Program-made: the position numbers and the translations under genes
Shown here: positions 56,801 through 59,800 of the stretch, in pieces
How the letters are laid out: every line of letters starts with the position of its first letter
How positions within the stretch are numbered: the stretch's first letter is position 1
From: Bolinopsis microptera
Lineage: Eukaryota; Ctenophora; Tentaculata; Lobata; Bolinopsidae
DNA: 64,000 bases
Direction of reading: 5' to 3'
Assembly: GCF_026151205.1 (NCBI RefSeq)
Contig: NC_087081.1
Location: 3,973,246 to 4,037,245, forward strand
The notes under the pieces: model-generated
Database searches by the model: none
Seen by the model: only the letters and a program-made list of their open reading frames with translations
What the model was told of the DNA's origin: nothing

Positions 56801-59800
56801 ATCACTATCTTGTTCGTGGACGGCTGCAAATCAAACTGCAGTCGGTAGCTAAGATCACTGCTAAAAGGCACGATGTGCCTGCTATCGAACATTTGCGAAA
56901 CTCGTCTAAGGTTCAAGAGTACAACGTGGCTCTTCAGAACCGTTTTGATTGTCTGGCTAATGAGGTCAACCTTGAGGACATGTGGGATAATTTCAAGCAG
57001 AAAGTCACTGATGTCTCGATGGAAGTGCTCGGAAAGCGTCCCCGGAAGGTTAAAGAATAACACCTTTCGCAAACGTGCTAATGGTGCGTTCCATCAGCTT
57101 TGGAAGATATGGATAATGGAACAGTCGAACTATAAGAACGCCCACCAAGATCCGTATCTACAAGGCTACTGTTATTACTATTCTGTAATATGGAGCTGAA
57201 GTGTGGAACACAACAAAGAAGCAGATGAAACGGTTTGAGGTCTTTCATCTGACCTCCCTGAGAGGAATCTTGAAGATAAAGTGGTTCTTCCATGTCTCCA
57301 ATGAAGAAGTTCTCAGGCATGCTGGAATTAAGTCTATCAAAACTTTCATCGGTGCGGCTAGACTAAGCGTGGTACGGACATGTTGTCAGAATGCCAGAGA
57401 CGCGGTTTCCCAATTTCTTACTGGATTGGAAACCAAACTATGGAAAGAGACTGAGAGGACGACCCCGCTAAGGCTGGATGGCCTGTGTACTCGAGGATGC
57501 GGCTGAATTTACAGGTGTCGATAACATCAGCAGAGATGCAGTGAAACAGTTGGCTCTAAAGCCGTAGAAGAGATGTGTGTGATACAGGCCACTCCAACGA
57601 CTAGGAGGAGACCTCTTAATAAGCATGTATGTATGAGTCTTGACACCATTTTACTTTTAGGGTTAGATTAGACGGGTTCCTGCTAGTATATTAAAGTCAC
57701 CATTGTGACGGTACATTAGAACTAGACAGAAACAAAGTGTGAAGGGCCTGAACGGAACCCCTCGGTTTCAGTTCCTTGTTTAACACTGCCGTACAGCAAG
57801 GACATCTACCGGGTTCTCCAAGGATGGGCACATAGCTCACTCTACACATTGCTACACACTATGCTCTCCATATATAACTTTTGGAAACCAAGCGACAGCT
57901 ATTTATTATCTATACATATATATATGTGTTGCAGTATAGAAACAAAAGAAAATTTAAACGAAGTTTAAGCGTTTCTAAGAAAATTTTATACTTACAGACT
58001 GCATAGAGATATCTTTCTGGACTTCTTATGGTGATAATTGAAAATACAACAATTTCACAGCTATAGAATCCATCATCACTATGGTCTGAATTCAAACGTA
58101 ATTTTTGGTCACTCGAAGTCACTTCAATCTTTGTTTCGTCAAGAAGTGTTCTTTTGTACCATCTGAGTATTTGGATTAAGAATAACACTATTAATATCGT
58201 CATTGACAATACTAGTCCTTTGTCTAAATTAACTTGGGTTGAATAATCTGTTACAGTTTTGCTAATAGTATCCCGTTTAGAAATGGAATATGTTCATACC
58301 ATATTGACGGGTAAGGTAATGGTTATTGGAGATATCTGCAGTATGAACTATGAATAGTTATCTTGATAAAACCGAAAAATTTGTAGTCTCCAATTTGGCT
58401 AAGATTTAAATCAGCTGTGACAAACTGGTAAAGAATCGTATCGCCGAAAGAACCAACTCTCTAGCGTACGTGTAACGCGTGTTATTGCAATAATAAGCTG
58501 TGGCCTCGTGACGTCATAAAGTCCCTCAGTGCGCGCTTGCATAGCGTAATTTACATTACAAATGTTTATCATCGTCAATAAAACACGTGTAACTCACTCA
58601 AATTTTAGAATTATGACTATTACCCTAGTTCTCCAAAATCCTTATAGTTTTGGCTATCATCCTAACTAAAGGAATAGCTGATTGGATGTACAGTGCTCAC
58701 GTCATGATTTTAAACAGTGATATAGGTTCTTGAACAGTGGCGGGTGAATGTACGGTTAGAAAGTTTCTGCTATTACAACTTATGTCATATGTGATAATTT
58801 TGGATTGTTTTCATTGCTTAATTACACAAGCAGGGAGACTGTACCGATTATTTTTCCCCAGTCCATGAAACTCTAACGAATTTAGAAAGGATACAGATAA
58901 GTAGGAGTTTGTTCAATTCCGAGAGCAATTATATTTATAGCATAGCGAAATTTCTAACTTTAATCTGCAAGTGTCTGCCAGTACAGGAGACAAGAAGTCT
59001 GGCTACTTTACGGCCGTTCCTCTGGGACCATTAGTAGAAGTAGCTTCTATCAGAACAGTGCCGTGGGAACAGAATTCCCGCCAAAATACCCGGTCTACCA
59101 AATAGTAAAATTACTGATTGGAGGTGTGTACGGTGTGAGGTGTATTTTGAATTAGACTTCCGGCTTACCTAGTTGTTATCCTAATTCATTGTTATCCTAA
59201 TTGCATTATCATCGGTGCATAACATAAATAAACTACTGGTAAGTTTAAATACCAAGTGCAAACGTGTTCAGTCGATCGACCCACTGAACAACTATAGAAT
59301 TTCCAAGACCCTATTATTCTCTGGCCATATATTACGGCACGATCGATTGTTAGATGGCTAAATGACCAACGTTAATCTATACAATTCTAAAACTATGAGC
59401 TAGCACTTTAATCTAAAAATACCTTTTTTATATTACTCCTGATTTTTACATTTCACGTAAAACATTGTCGCCAGAGGTTGATCATGGACACTAACAGCTT
59501 AATTTGAGATAAATGACTTATGAGTTTCTCTAAAGTTAACTCTAAAGTTGTGTAGTCCAATCATTTATGGACATTTATGGAAATGAACCTGCAAATGTTC
59601 TAATACTCACGAAACTTTGCACAGACCTTCCCGAAGTTATGATTAAACGATTTTCGTTTGGAGACATTTTTTTGACCGTGGAGAAAACCCAGGAGGGCCA
59701 CGCCCATATTGACCCGATAACGTAACCGACCCCTTGCTTCTGAAGGTCGTAGAGACTTCAAAATAGGCTTGAACGAAGCCGCATATGCATGTTTATATAG

